Counted from the stretch's first letter, positions 1 to 5,895 are shown. The stretch: 5,895 nucleotides of DNA from Oscillospiraceae bacterium (GCA_009779295.1 WREN01000156.1:1-5895), one strand, 5' to 3'. The notes: a model not told the origin generated them from the sequence alone. Numbers and translations: made by a program.

Positions 1-165
1 GCCGACGTTCCTACCGTTAAATCGGAAACCGCGCGTATAATGCGGATAATGGGTAAGAACGGTGGATACATTGCCGCGCCGACACACGCCGTGCCGAAAG
101 ATGTTCCGGTCGAAAACATACTTGCTATGCTTGAAGTTTTCCAGAATCAGGAGAAATATATATGA
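1..165 (+). CDS. Uroporphyrinogen decarboxylase-like protein, C-terminal fragment (corrinoid methyltransferase type)
   Basis: Only the last 54 codons and the TGA stop are inside the window; the gene begins upstream. The visible peptide contains NGGYIAAPTHAVPKDVP followed by VENILAMLEVF. This is the usual C-terminal signature of the UroD superfamily branch that includes the methyltransferases MtaA and CmuA: Gly-Gly-Tyr-Ile, a Pro-x-His, then Pro-x-Glu-Asn-Ile and an amphipathic helix. Haem-pathway HemE proteins instead end with a LGHG-type motif, so this is more likely a methyl-transfer or corrinoid-associated protein than a true decarboxylase. The substrate cannot be told from the fragment. 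Such genes are often multicopy in anaerobic Clostridia and sit near corrinoid proteins, which would be upstream here. The stop overlaps the start of the next gene (ATGA), so the two are probably co-transcribed and translationally coupled. Confidence 0.85.
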   Translation, partial: ADVPTVKSETARIMRIMGKNGGYIAAPTHAVPKDVPVENILAMLEVFQNQEKYI

Positions 166-875
166 TAGAGAATTTTAAAAACACATATCCCGGCCGCGGA
201 ATCATATTGGGATTGACGCCGTCCGGAAACGAATTCGTTCAGATTTATTTTATAACGGGAAGAAGTTCTGGAAGTAAGAATAGGATTATAGTTAAAGAAA
301 ACGGTATCGTAAAAACTGAACCTTACGATAAATCAATCGAAATGGAAAATATCGAATTGAAAATTTACACTGCGGCAATGCAAACGGAAAACGCTCATAT
401 CGTCACCAACGGCAGGCAGACCGATACGGTTCACGAATATCTTACCGCCGGAAGAAGTTTTGAAGATTCGTTATATCAATGGAAATTTGAAGATGATCCG
501 CCGATTTACACGCCGCGAATCTCCGGAGTAACTTTTGCGGACGGCTCGTATAAACTTTCAATTATTAAAGCTATCGATCAGAATCCTGAATTATTGTCGC
601 ATCAATTTTTTAGTTATAAAACTTCCCTGCCCGGCTGCGGTCATTGTATACACACGTATTCACTCACGGAAACTTGTAACCCTTTCACAGGCGAACCGTT
701 CACAGTTAAGATTTTTGAAACCTTCGTAGAAAACGCGGATTATTATTGGCATATATTACCGGATGATAAGAAAGTTGCGCTTTATGTTAAACATATAAAT
801 ATGGAAAATAATGAAATAAATGATAAAATTTCTTCAATTTACTTGACAAATTTATGTAAAAGTGATATTATTTGA
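162..875 (+). CDS. IMP cyclohydrolase family protein (PurO/IMP_cyclohyd fold)
   Basis: This 237-residue cytoplasmic protein resembles the IMP cyclohydrolase family, which closes the ring of FAICAR to IMP in the last step of purine synthesis. Archaeal PurO is the characterised member; longer bacterial relatives are mostly annotated by homology. Recognisable blocks in order are YPGRG (9-13), ITGRS (31-35) with a following Asn-Arg (40-41), TNGRQTD (82-88), SFED (99-102), YTPRISG (116-122), PGCGHCIHTY (157-166) and GEP (177-179). There is no signal peptide or membrane segment. The start is supported by an AGGAG at 149-153, 8 nt upstream of the ATG, and by the 4-bp overlap with the preceding UroD-like gene. 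Most bacteria perform this reaction with the C-terminal-fused, unrelated PurH domain, so this is either a replacement for it or a paralogue with another role. The 3' end contains the promoter of the next operon. Family assignment is firm; the in vivo reaction is inferred. Confidence 0.88.
   Translation: MIENFKNTYPGRGIILGLTPSGNEFVQIYFITGRSSGSKNRIIVKENGIVKTEPYDKSIEMENIELKIYTAAMQTENAHIVTNGRQTDTVHEYLTAGRSFEDSLYQWKFEDDPPIYTPRISGVTFADGSYKLSIIKAIDQNPELLSHQFFSYKTSLPGCGHCIHTYSLTETCNPFTGEPFTVKIFETFVENADYYWHILPDDKKVALYVKHINMENNEINDKISSIYLTNLCKSDII
843..871 (+). promoter_or_regulatory. Near-consensus sigma-70/sigma-A promoter for the acyltransferase operon
   Basis: A perfect -35 box TTGACA (843-848) is followed by a 17-bp spacer and the -10 box TATTAT (866-871, one mismatch to TATAAT). 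A TG dinucleotide at 863-864, one base before the -10 box, makes an extended -10. Transcription would start near A878-A879, about 25 nt before the chosen start codon of the lipoprotein gene. The whole element lies inside the final codons of the cyclohydrolase gene. No operator-like inverted repeat is evident around it, so strong vegetative expression is the simplest reading. Confidence 0.8.
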
Positions 876-890
876 TTAATTACTAAAATA

Positions 891-895
891 AAGGA
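891..895 (+). promoter_or_regulatory. Ribosome binding site that decides the lipoprotein start
   Basis: AAGGA lies 8 nt before the ATG at 904. An earlier in-frame ATG at 895 overlaps this site and therefore has no usable Shine-Dalgarno sequence of its own, so 904 is the better start. Confidence 0.7.
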
Positions 896-903
896 TGGTA
901 AAA

Positions 904-1494
904 ATGATGAAAAGATTTCTGTCTTTAAGTTTAATGGTTTTAATTATTATATCGCTTATATTATCAGGTTGCGCTAAAAAAGAAGAAGCGGGTCTCGATG
1001 TCGATACCAAAGAAGCGCTTCAAACAATAATGGATAACGCCAAAGCTGCGGTCGGCGAAGACGCGTTCATACCGTTCACACTTGATATGGAAGTTACCGC
1101 CGATAACTGTGACGGTTATCTGGGACTTACTTCGGATCAGTTTAAACAATATGTAATGGAAAGTTATACGCTGATTGCCGCTATAAACGCTCAGGCATTT
1201 GACCTCGCGCTTGTAAAATGCAAAGATTACGCATCGGCAAAAGAAATCAAAAAACTTATCGCCGAAGGATTTGATCCGGCAAACAGGATATGCGCGGTCT
1301 CCGAAGTGGCGTTTGTCGTCGATTCGGGCAGGTTTGTTTTGCTCGGCGGCGTAGCTGTCAACACAGCCGAATCGTTCCAAAAAGCCTTCTCGGACTATTT
1401 TGAAGAAAAAACCGGCGATGTGAATACATTCTTTGAACGGAGCGGAGAAGCGCCGGCGGTTGGTGGCGGTGGTATGGATATTTCAATAAATTGA
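904..1494 (+). CDS. Small lipoprotein, DUF4358-like, of the polysaccharide acyltransferase operon
   Basis: The product has 196 residues from the chosen start; an in-frame ATG at 895 would add three residues but overlaps the ribosome binding site. It opens with Met-Met-Lys-Arg, a hydrophobic stretch rich in Leu and Ile, and a lipobox LSGC with the lipidated Cys at residue 23, so it should be anchored to the outer face of the membrane. The mature part, about 175 residues, has no catalytic motif that I recognise. Its pattern (an initial helix, an acidic middle, DLALVKCKDYASAKEIKK, then FVVDSGRFVLLGGVAV and a final helix) resembles DUF4358 lipoproteins of Clostridia, which as I recall are often found beside MBOAT and DHHW genes; this match is from memory and tentative. 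The tail carries a short Gly run (GGGG) and ends in DISIN. It is the first gene after a strong promoter and stops 1 bp before the MBOAT gene. I infer an accessory role in cell-surface O-acylation; the molecular function is unknown. Confidence 0.8.
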   Translation: MMKRFLSLSLMVLIIISLILSGCAKKEEAGLDVDTKEALQTIMDNAKAAVGEDAFIPFTLDMEVTADNCDGYLGLTSDQFKQYVMESYTLIAAINAQAFDLALVKCKDYASAKEIKKLIAEGFDPANRICAVSEVAFVVDSGRFVLLGGVAVNTAESFQKAFSDYFEEKTGDVNTFFERSGEAPAVGGGGMDISIN

Positions 1495-1495
1495 T

Positions 1496-2902
1496 ATGTT
1501 ATTTTCAAGTATTGAATTTTTATTTTATTTCCTGCCCATAACCCTCTTAATATACTTCATCATTCCGATGCCGGGCGGCTCGCCGAAGTTCCGAAATTAT
1601 TGGCTGCTCGTTGCGAGTTTGATATTCTACGGTTGGGGCGGGCCGTGGTACTTGGTGCTGATAACCGCGCAGTCGCTCGCGGGTTATATATTCGGGCTGC
1701 TCATCGAAAACCGGCGCGGCAAACCTGGCAGTAAATTTGTGCTTGCCGCAGCGGTTGTGGTCGGTCTGAGCGCGTTGTTATTCTTCAAGTACACCGATTT
1801 CTTTCTCTCAAATATCAACGCGGCATTCCGTTCGTCGATACCGCTTTTGAGACTTGCACTCCCGCTCGGTATAAGTTTCAACACTTTCCAGATACTCAGC
1901 TATGACATTGACTTGTATCACGGTAAAATTAAAGTACAGCGTAATTTTTTTACGCTGTTCGCTTATATCGCGCTGTTTCCGCAGTTGATTGCCGGGCCTA
2001 TCGTGCGTTATTCGACTGTAGAGTGTGAACTTCAAAAACGTGAACATTCAATAGAAATGGTTTCAGCGGGAGTCAGAAGGCTTGTGATCGGACTTGGCAA
2101 AAAGGTTCTGATCGCAAATGTACTCGGGGAATTTGTAGCCATATATAATAACGGTAATGAAAAGAGTGTTCTCGGAGCGTGGATATACATAATCACATAC
2201 GCGTTTCACCTGTATTTCGATTTCTCCGGTTACAGCGACATGGCTATCGGTATGGGAAAAATATTCGGATTTAAATTCCTTGAAAATTTCAATTATCCGT
2301 ACATCGCGAAAAGCGTCACCGATTTCTGGCGTCGCTGGCATATTTCGATGTCTTCGTGGTTCCGCGATTATATTTACATACCGTTGGGCGGCAATCGTTG
2401 CAGCTTGCCGTGTCAGATTTTCAATATAACGGTCGTGTGGTTCGTGACTGGGTTCTGGCACGGCGCGGGCTGGAATTATATGGTGTGGGGCTTGTATTTC
2501 TGCTTGCTTCTGTTGGCGGAAAAATTCATCTTCGGCAAATGGCTTGAAAAATTGCCGGGCTTGGTCGGGCATCTTTATATCTTGCTTTGCATAGCTGTCG
2601 GCTGGACGTTTTTCGATTCAGACAGTCTCGGTACGGCGTTTACGCGCATCGGGAATTTGTTTGGCGCGGGAACAAACGGGTTCATCAGCGCAGAGATGTT
2701 ATATTACCTGCGCAGTTATCTTGTTACGCTGATAATCGCCGCCGTCGGCTGTACGCCGCTGCCGTCGCGTATCGCGGCAAAGATAACAAATACGAAATTC
2801 ATGACAGTATTTGAGCCGCTTTACGTCGCGGTTATACTTGTATTAGTCACGGCGTATCTTGTGGACGGCTCGTTCAACCCGTTTATCTATTTCAGGTTTT
2901 AG
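1496..2902 (+). CDS. MBOAT family O-acyltransferase, AlgI-like
   Basis: This 468-residue polytopic membrane protein belongs to the AlgI branch of membrane-bound O-acyltransferases, which pass acyl (usually acetyl) groups from a cytoplasmic donor across the membrane for modification of exported polysaccharide. The N-terminus MLFSSIEFLFYFLP and the YWLLVASLIFYGWG block (35-48) are characteristic and fix the start. Further diagnostic blocks are FPQLIAGPIVRY (161-172), FDFSGYSDMAIG (241-252), DFWRRWHISMSSWFRDYIYIPLGG (within 277-299) and TGFWHGAGWNY (318-328). The conserved His of the WHG motif, residue 322, corresponds to the essential MBOAT histidine, and His282 is the second conserved one. Roughly ten or more hydrophobic segments are visible, and the length matches the family. 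The gene starts 1 bp after the lipoprotein stop, and no good Shine-Dalgarno site precedes it, which suggests translational coupling. Its likely partner is the DHHW protein encoded next. The acceptor glycan cannot be deduced. Confidence 0.96.
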   Translation: MLFSSIEFLFYFLPITLLIYFIIPMPGGSPKFRNYWLLVASLIFYGWGGPWYLVLITAQSLAGYIFGLLIENRRGKPGSKFVLAAAVVVGLSALLFFKYTDFFLSNINAAFRSSIPLLRLALPLGISFNTFQILSYDIDLYHGKIKVQRNFFTLFAYIALFPQLIAGPIVRYSTVECELQKREHSIEMVSAGVRRLVIGLGKKVLIANVLGEFVAIYNNGNEKSVLGAWIYIITYAFHLYFDFSGYSDMAIGMGKIFGFKFLENFNYPYIAKSVTDFWRRWHISMSSWFRDYIYIPLGGNRCSLPCQIFNITVVWFVTGFWHGAGWNYMVWGLYFCLLLLAEKFIFGKWLEKLPGLVGHLYILLCIAVGWTFFDSDSLGTAFTRIGNLFGAGTNGFISAEMLYYLRSYLVTLIIAAVGCTPLPSRIAAKITNTKFMTVFEPLYVAVILVLVTAYLVDGSFNPFIYFRF

Positions 2903-2907
2903 GGAGG
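2903..2907 (+). promoter_or_regulatory. Strong Shine-Dalgarno with unusually long spacing
   Basis: GGAGG, directly after the MBOAT stop, lies 15 nt before the ATG at 2923, longer than the usual 5-10 nt. No ATG, GTG or TTG occurs in frame between them; the only near-start codon at a better distance is ATA at 2914. The site is the only clear ribosome binding site for the DHHW gene. Confidence 0.6.
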
Positions 2908-2922
2908 TAAACGATAAACGAT

Positions 2923-4029
2923 ATGGAGAAACTCAAATCATATTTAACTTTATCGGTATTTATTCTGCTAATCGGCGGAGCGTTTCTTTTAAATTTAATT
3001 CTTCCCCCGCCGGAAGTATTGGTAAGCGAACGGCGCAGACCTGTTTCATTTCCGAAATTTTCGATAAATAATTTAATTTCAACAGAATTTATGAACGGGT
3101 TCAGCAAATACGCGGCTGACAATTTTGCGTTCCGCGATGAATTGCGGACAATCCGCGCCGCGTCAGTTTTCTATGTTTTCAGGCAGACAGACAAATCCGG
3201 TATTTATACCGATAAATCGGTAGGCGCGGGGAAGTTTGATACGCCTAACGAGAGGTCAATCCGCAGGGCAGGTGAAAAAATTTTGAAATTAACGGAATTT
3301 TTCCCTAACCTTAACGTCTATTACTCTGTGATCCCTGATAAAAGCATTTATACGCAGCGAAGTTTCCCGGGGTTCGACCCTGAATTAACGCAAACAATTT
3401 TAGCTGAACAACTGCAAAATTTAACGTATATTGATTTAACCGGGGCATTATCCGGCGGCGACTTTTACCGGACGGATATACATTGGGATCAATCGAAAAT
3501 AAACGGCGTGCTTGATACGTTGAGTGAAGCGATAGGGTTTACTTTGGATAAAAACTTCAACGTAAAATCAGCGGGAGAATTTCACGGCGTGTATACCGGA
3601 CAGCTCGCGCTGCCGCAGCCGCCGGACACGATGCGGTATCTGACCGGCGATGCCATTGACAGCGCGGTGATAAAATACTTCGATCCGAGCGTAAACGGAT
3701 GGGTTACGGGGCATATGTACGAGATTGAAGCCGCGAGCGGGCGCGACCCGTATGACATGTTTTTACGCGGAGTTCAGCCGCTAATCACAATCGAAAATCA
3801 GTCGGCTAATACAACTAATCGGCAGCTTTATATATTCCGCGATTCGTTTTCGTCGAGCCTTGCGCCGCTTTTGACTTCCGCATATAAAACAATCACATTG
3901 ATCGATATGCGCTACATTGACAGCCGGATACTCACGGATTACGTAACCTTCGCGCAAACCGATGCGGATGTACTGTTTTTATACAGCTCGCAAATATTAA
4001 ACAACGCTGAGGTGTTATTGATAAATTAA
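2923..4029 (+). CDS. DHHW family protein (AlgJ/AlgX-like SGNH acetyltransferase partner)
   Basis: This 368-residue protein has one N-terminal membrane segment (about 8-27) and a large extracytoplasmic domain. After the anchor comes a SERRRP block (35-40) and then DNFAFRDELR (66-75), matching the Ser-Glu-x-x-Arg and Asp-x-Phe-x-x-Arg pattern usual at the start of DHHW and AlgJ proteins. YYSVIPDKSIY (133-143) is another family block. The catalytic signature is YRTDIHWDQ (182-190), giving the Asp185/His187 pair of the DxHW motif, with IFRDSFSSSLAPLL (304-317) supplying the likely nucleophile Ser308. AlgX and AlgJ use the same Asp-x-His plus distal Ser triad to handle acetyl groups for alginate. 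I infer that it receives acyl groups from the upstream MBOAT protein and places them on a surface polysaccharide. It is the last gene of the operon, and a terminator begins within its stop codon. Family assignment is confident; the acceptor is unknown. Confidence 0.9.
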   Translation: MEKLKSYLTLSVFILLIGGAFLLNLILPPPEVLVSERRRPVSFPKFSINNLISTEFMNGFSKYAADNFAFRDELRTIRAASVFYVFRQTDKSGIYTDKSVGAGKFDTPNERSIRRAGEKILKLTEFFPNLNVYYSVIPDKSIYTQRSFPGFDPELTQTILAEQLQNLTYIDLTGALSGGDFYRTDIHWDQSKINGVLDTLSEAIGFTLDKNFNVKSAGEFHGVYTGQLALPQPPDTMRYLTGDAIDSAVIKYFDPSVNGWVTGHMYEIEAASGRDPYDMFLRGVQPLITIENQSANTTNRQLYIFRDSFSSSLAPLLTSAYKTITLIDMRYIDSRILTDYVTFAQTDADVLFLYSSQILNNAEVLLIN

Positions 4030-4054
4030 AAAGCTCCTTAAACGGGCTTTTTTT
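4028..4054 (+). terminator. Intrinsic terminator of the acyltransferase operon
   Basis: A 9-bp stem (4028-4036 paired with 4044-4052, AAAAAGCTC against GGGCTTTTT with one T-G wobble) encloses a 7-nt loop, and seven T residues run from 4048 to 4054. The GC core is short, so efficiency may be moderate. The stem starts inside the TAA stop of the DHHW gene and closes the unit opened by the promoter at 843. Confidence 0.75.
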
Positions 4055-4113
4055 ATTTGATTTAAATCAATTTATTAAAATTAACACTTTTAAAATACAA
4101 TCTCCATAGAATA

Positions 4114-4143
4114 TTAAAATAATTTTAGTAAAATATTTATAAT
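4114..4143 (+). promoter_or_regulatory. Probable promoter of the solute-binding protein gene
   Basis: A perfect -10 box TATAAT (4138-4143) is preceded at 18 bp by TTAAAA (4114-4119, four of six matches to TTGACA). Transcription would begin near 4150, giving a leader of about 22 nt ahead of the start codon. The surrounding intergenic DNA from 4055 is very AT-rich, so chance -10 matches are likely and the exact position is less certain than for the promoter at 843. Confidence 0.5.
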
Positions 4144-4171
4144 TGTTTTTAAATGTTAAGGGAGTGCAGTT

Positions 4172-5611
4172 ATGAAAATAGCAAATTTTAAATTTTTATT
4201 GATTTTTGTCTTGGTATTTTTAATGGTATTCACAACTTTTTCGTGTTCATCAGGCGAAACTTTAAACAATGACGCGAGGAAAGAAACGGCAGCAACAAAT
4301 GACGAATCGGAAACCGAAGCCCAAATCGTTCCCGACGTGCCGCAAAAAGACTACGACGGAGCGGATTTCCATATCCTGCATTGGGAGAATATAGAAGAAC
4401 AGGACGGTGAAATCGTAAATGACGCTATGTTCAGAGCGCTTTCGGAAATCAAAGAACAACTAAATATTAATTTTGTCGGAACGAAACTTGATTCGATTCT
4501 CGATATTCAACCTGCCGTTTCGAAATCGGTAATGGCAGGCGACAACGCTTATCAATTAATTCTTACGCATTGCATTGAGCAAACGGCAAGCATGGCAGTT
4601 GCTCATATTCTCTACAATCTGAACGATATTCCCGGATGTGATTTTTCCAAACCCTACTGGAATCAAACTATGAACGATACATTGGCTGTTCAGGACGTTC
4701 TGCTGTACTCAGTCAACCGTTTTATAATGGAAGGTCCGCAAGTCATCTTTTTTAACAAGCAAATGATTGAGGATTTCACACTCGAATCTCCATACGATCT
4801 TGTACACAGCGGAAAATGGACATGGGATAAACTCGGTGAAATGGCAAAACCCGTTTCGGCGGATATAAACGGCGACGGTGTATTCGATGTAAACGACCAA
4901 TACGGATTCTCCAGTATGGTCGACTGGCAATTCGTCAGTATCCAGTTTTCATGCGACCAGCGCACCACAATAAAGAATGAAGAGGGTTACCCGGTTATAG
5001 ATGTTGCCAATGAAAAAATGGTCGGCATCGTGGAAAAGATATACGATTTGATTTACACTGACAACAAGAGCTATGTATATCCATACCACGGCGGCACAGG
5101 TAACGGGAATATGTTTGCGGAAGGACGCCTGCTTTTCCAGCTTGACGGCGTAGGCGCTTCTACAAATTTAAGGTCTGTTGATATACCTTTCGGAATTATA
5201 CCTTTGCCGAAGTATGATGAGCAGCAAAAGAATTATGTAAACAATTCATTAACCAGTCTTTTGTGCGTTCCGATCGACGTAGCCGACCCCGAAAAAACCG
5301 GTATAGTTATGGAGCTTCTGGGTTATAAATACGACTTGTACGTTAAACCGGCTTATTATGATATATATCTCAAAGTAAAAGCCCTAAGAGACGATGATTC
5401 CGCGGAAATGCTCGATATAATTTTTGATAATCTGGTCTATGACTTTGGGCTTAATTTCGGAACATACAACGCGATTTCGTGGATGCTTCCGCGTATGATG
5501 CTGGCAAAAACCACCGATGTTATGTCGTATATCGAAAAAAACATTACCGCAGTGGAAAATACATACAATAAAATTTGTGATACTATGATAGAAGATTACG
5601 GAACTAATTAA
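4172..5611 (+). CDS. ABC transporter extracellular solute-binding lipoprotein (carbohydrate type)
   Basis: The 479-residue product looks like a family 1-type extracellular solute-binding protein, which captures a sugar or oligosaccharide outside the cell for an ABC importer. It has a hydrophobic signal (about 8-23) and a Cys at residue 25 in TFSCSSG; Phe and Thr at -2 and -3 make a weak lipobox, but the following Ser-Ser-Gly and a polar linker (about 26-58) are typical of lipoproteins. The mature domain starts near YDGADFHIL (61-69). DINGDGVFDVNDQYGF (231-246) is an EF-hand-like loop with D231, N233, D235, D239 and D242 placed to bind calcium, as is common in clostridial relatives. The GKWTWDKLGEMA block (214-225) and FAEGRLLFQ (315-323) are also family-like. 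An AAGGGAG site (4158-4164) lies 7 nt before the ATG. No permease genes are visible; an aminotransferase gene follows after 23 bp. The ligand cannot be inferred. Confidence 0.88.
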   Translation: MKIANFKFLLIFVLVFLMVFTTFSCSSGETLNNDARKETAATNDESETEAQIVPDVPQKDYDGADFHILHWENIEEQDGEIVNDAMFRALSEIKEQLNINFVGTKLDSILDIQPAVSKSVMAGDNAYQLILTHCIEQTASMAVAHILYNLNDIPGCDFSKPYWNQTMNDTLAVQDVLLYSVNRFIMEGPQVIFFNKQMIEDFTLESPYDLVHSGKWTWDKLGEMAKPVSADINGDGVFDVNDQYGFSSMVDWQFVSIQFSCDQRTTIKNEEGYPVIDVANEKMVGIVEKIYDLIYTDNKSYVYPYHGGTGNGNMFAEGRLLFQLDGVGASTNLRSVDIPFGIIPLPKYDEQQKNYVNNSLTSLLCVPIDVADPEKTGIVMELLGYKYDLYVKPAYYDIYLKVKALRDDDSAEMLDIIFDNLVYDFGLNFGTYNAISWMLPRMMLAKTTDVMSYIEKNITAVENTYNKICDTMIEDYGTN

Positions 5612-5634
5612 TTTATAACGGAGGCAACCCTATT

Positions 5635-5895
5635 ATGCAATTAGCTATAAACGGCGGAGAACCAATCAGGAAAACTCCGTTTCCATATCGCAAACCATAC
5701 GGCGAGGAAGAATTACAGCAAGTTAGAGAGGCGTTGGAAGCGCAAGATTTATTTTATACAGCCGGAAACAAAATCGTTAAGTTTGAGAAAGAATTCGCCG
5801 AAATGTACGGCGTTAAAAGTTGCTATACCGTTTCGTCAGGCACAGCGGCGCTCCATACAGCGGTAGCCGCGCTCACCCTCGAACCGGGAACCGAA
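5635..5895 (+). CDS. DegT/DnrJ/EryC1/StrS family aminotransferase, N-terminal part
   Basis: The first 87 codons are present and the gene runs off the window. The sequence opens with LAINGGEPIRKTPFP, typical of the StrS/StsC-like branch of this PLP-dependent (fold type I) family. It continues with EEELQQVREALEA (24-36), KFEKEFAEMYGV (49-60) and VSSGTAALHTAVAAL (66-80), where SSGTAA forms the phosphate-binding loop for the cofactor. The lysine that binds PLP would lie beyond the window. Members transfer an amino group to keto-sugars or keto-inositols, for example nucleotide sugars for glycans or scyllo-inosose. GGAGG at 5620-5624, 10 nt before the ATG, supports the start. It follows the solute-binding protein gene by 23 bp with no terminator between, so the two are probably one operon. 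The substrate is not known. Confidence 0.9.
   Translation, partial: MQLAINGGEPIRKTPFPYRKPYGEEELQQVREALEAQDLFYTAGNKIVKFEKEFAEMYGVKSCYTVSSGTAALHTAVAALTLEPGTE

Noticed and set aside
895..903. Earlier in-frame ATG at 895 as the start of the lipoprotein gene
   Set aside because: It overlaps the AAGGA ribosome binding site (891-895), and nothing upstream could serve as another. The ATG at 904 has proper spacing and gives an ordinary signal peptide.
964..1380. Antisense open frame of 138 codons opposite the lipoprotein gene
   Set aside because: It has no ribosome binding site, no family resemblance and a composition expected from the opposite strand of a well-supported gene.
2063..2572. Antisense open frame of 169 codons opposite the MBOAT gene
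   Set aside because: The sense strand encodes unmistakable MBOAT motifs throughout this interval; the antisense product is rich in Arg, His and Pro with no recognisable domain.
4081..4112. Alternative promoter TTAACA (4081-4086) with TAGAAT (4107-4112)
   Set aside because: The spacer would be 20 bp, too long for normal sigma-A recognition; the TATAAT at 4138 with an 18-bp spacer is better.
4055..4171. Possible small gene, riboswitch or regulatory RNA in the intergenic region
   Set aside because: The stretch is very AT-rich, has no convincing start with a ribosome binding site and no conserved riboswitch-like core or stable stem other than the terminator just before it.
4862..4909. Dockerin domain suggested by the D-x-N-x-D-G loop
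   Set aside because: Dockerins need two such loops, each followed by a helix, in a repeated unit. Only one is present, and it lies inside a solute-binding fold.

Overview
The window looks like a chromosomal segment of an anaerobic, Gram-positive-type bacterium, most likely an uncultured member of the Clostridia. This is inference from four signs: two lipoproteins that would serve as envelope-anchored proteins, strong AGGAGG-type ribosome binding sites, AT-rich intergenic DNA around coding regions of moderate GC, and a gene repertoire common in gut Clostridia (methyltransferase-type UroD proteins, MBOAT/DHHW cassettes, large carbohydrate-type solute-binding lipoproteins, DegT aminotransferases). 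All six genes lie on the + strand. No RNA genes, CRISPR arrays, mobile elements or long repeats were seen.

Region 1 (1-875) is the end of an upstream operon. It holds the last 54 codons of a uroporphyrinogen-decarboxylase-like (corrinoid methyltransferase-type) gene, overlapping by ATGA a complete gene for an IMP cyclohydrolase of the family that includes archaeal PurO.

Region 2 (843-4054) is a self-contained transcription unit. A near-consensus sigma-70-type promoter sits inside the last codons of the cyclohydrolase gene. Three tightly packed genes follow: a small lipoprotein (DUF4358-like, tentative), an AlgI-type MBOAT O-acyltransferase, and an AlgJ/AlgX-like DHHW (SGNH-like) protein with one membrane anchor. 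An intrinsic terminator starts inside the last stop codon. The MBOAT and DHHW proteins are the known core of envelope-polysaccharide O-acetylation machines: the MBOAT moves acyl groups across the membrane and the SGNH-like partner places them on the glycan. The lipoprotein, as first gene, is the poorly understood member. It may play an accessory role comparable to AlgF in the alginate system.

Region 3 (4055-5895) begins with about 115 bp of AT-rich intergenic DNA containing a plausible promoter. It continues with a sugar-type ABC solute-binding lipoprotein carrying an EF-hand-like calcium loop, then, 23 bp downstream, the first 87 codons of a DegT/DnrJ/EryC1/StrS PLP-dependent aminotransferase cut off by the window edge. 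No permease genes are seen, so the binding protein is either an orphan or its transporter lies beyond the window.

The most interesting element is the promoter-to-terminator acylation cassette with its lipoprotein. The rest is recognisable family content in a somewhat unusual arrangement.
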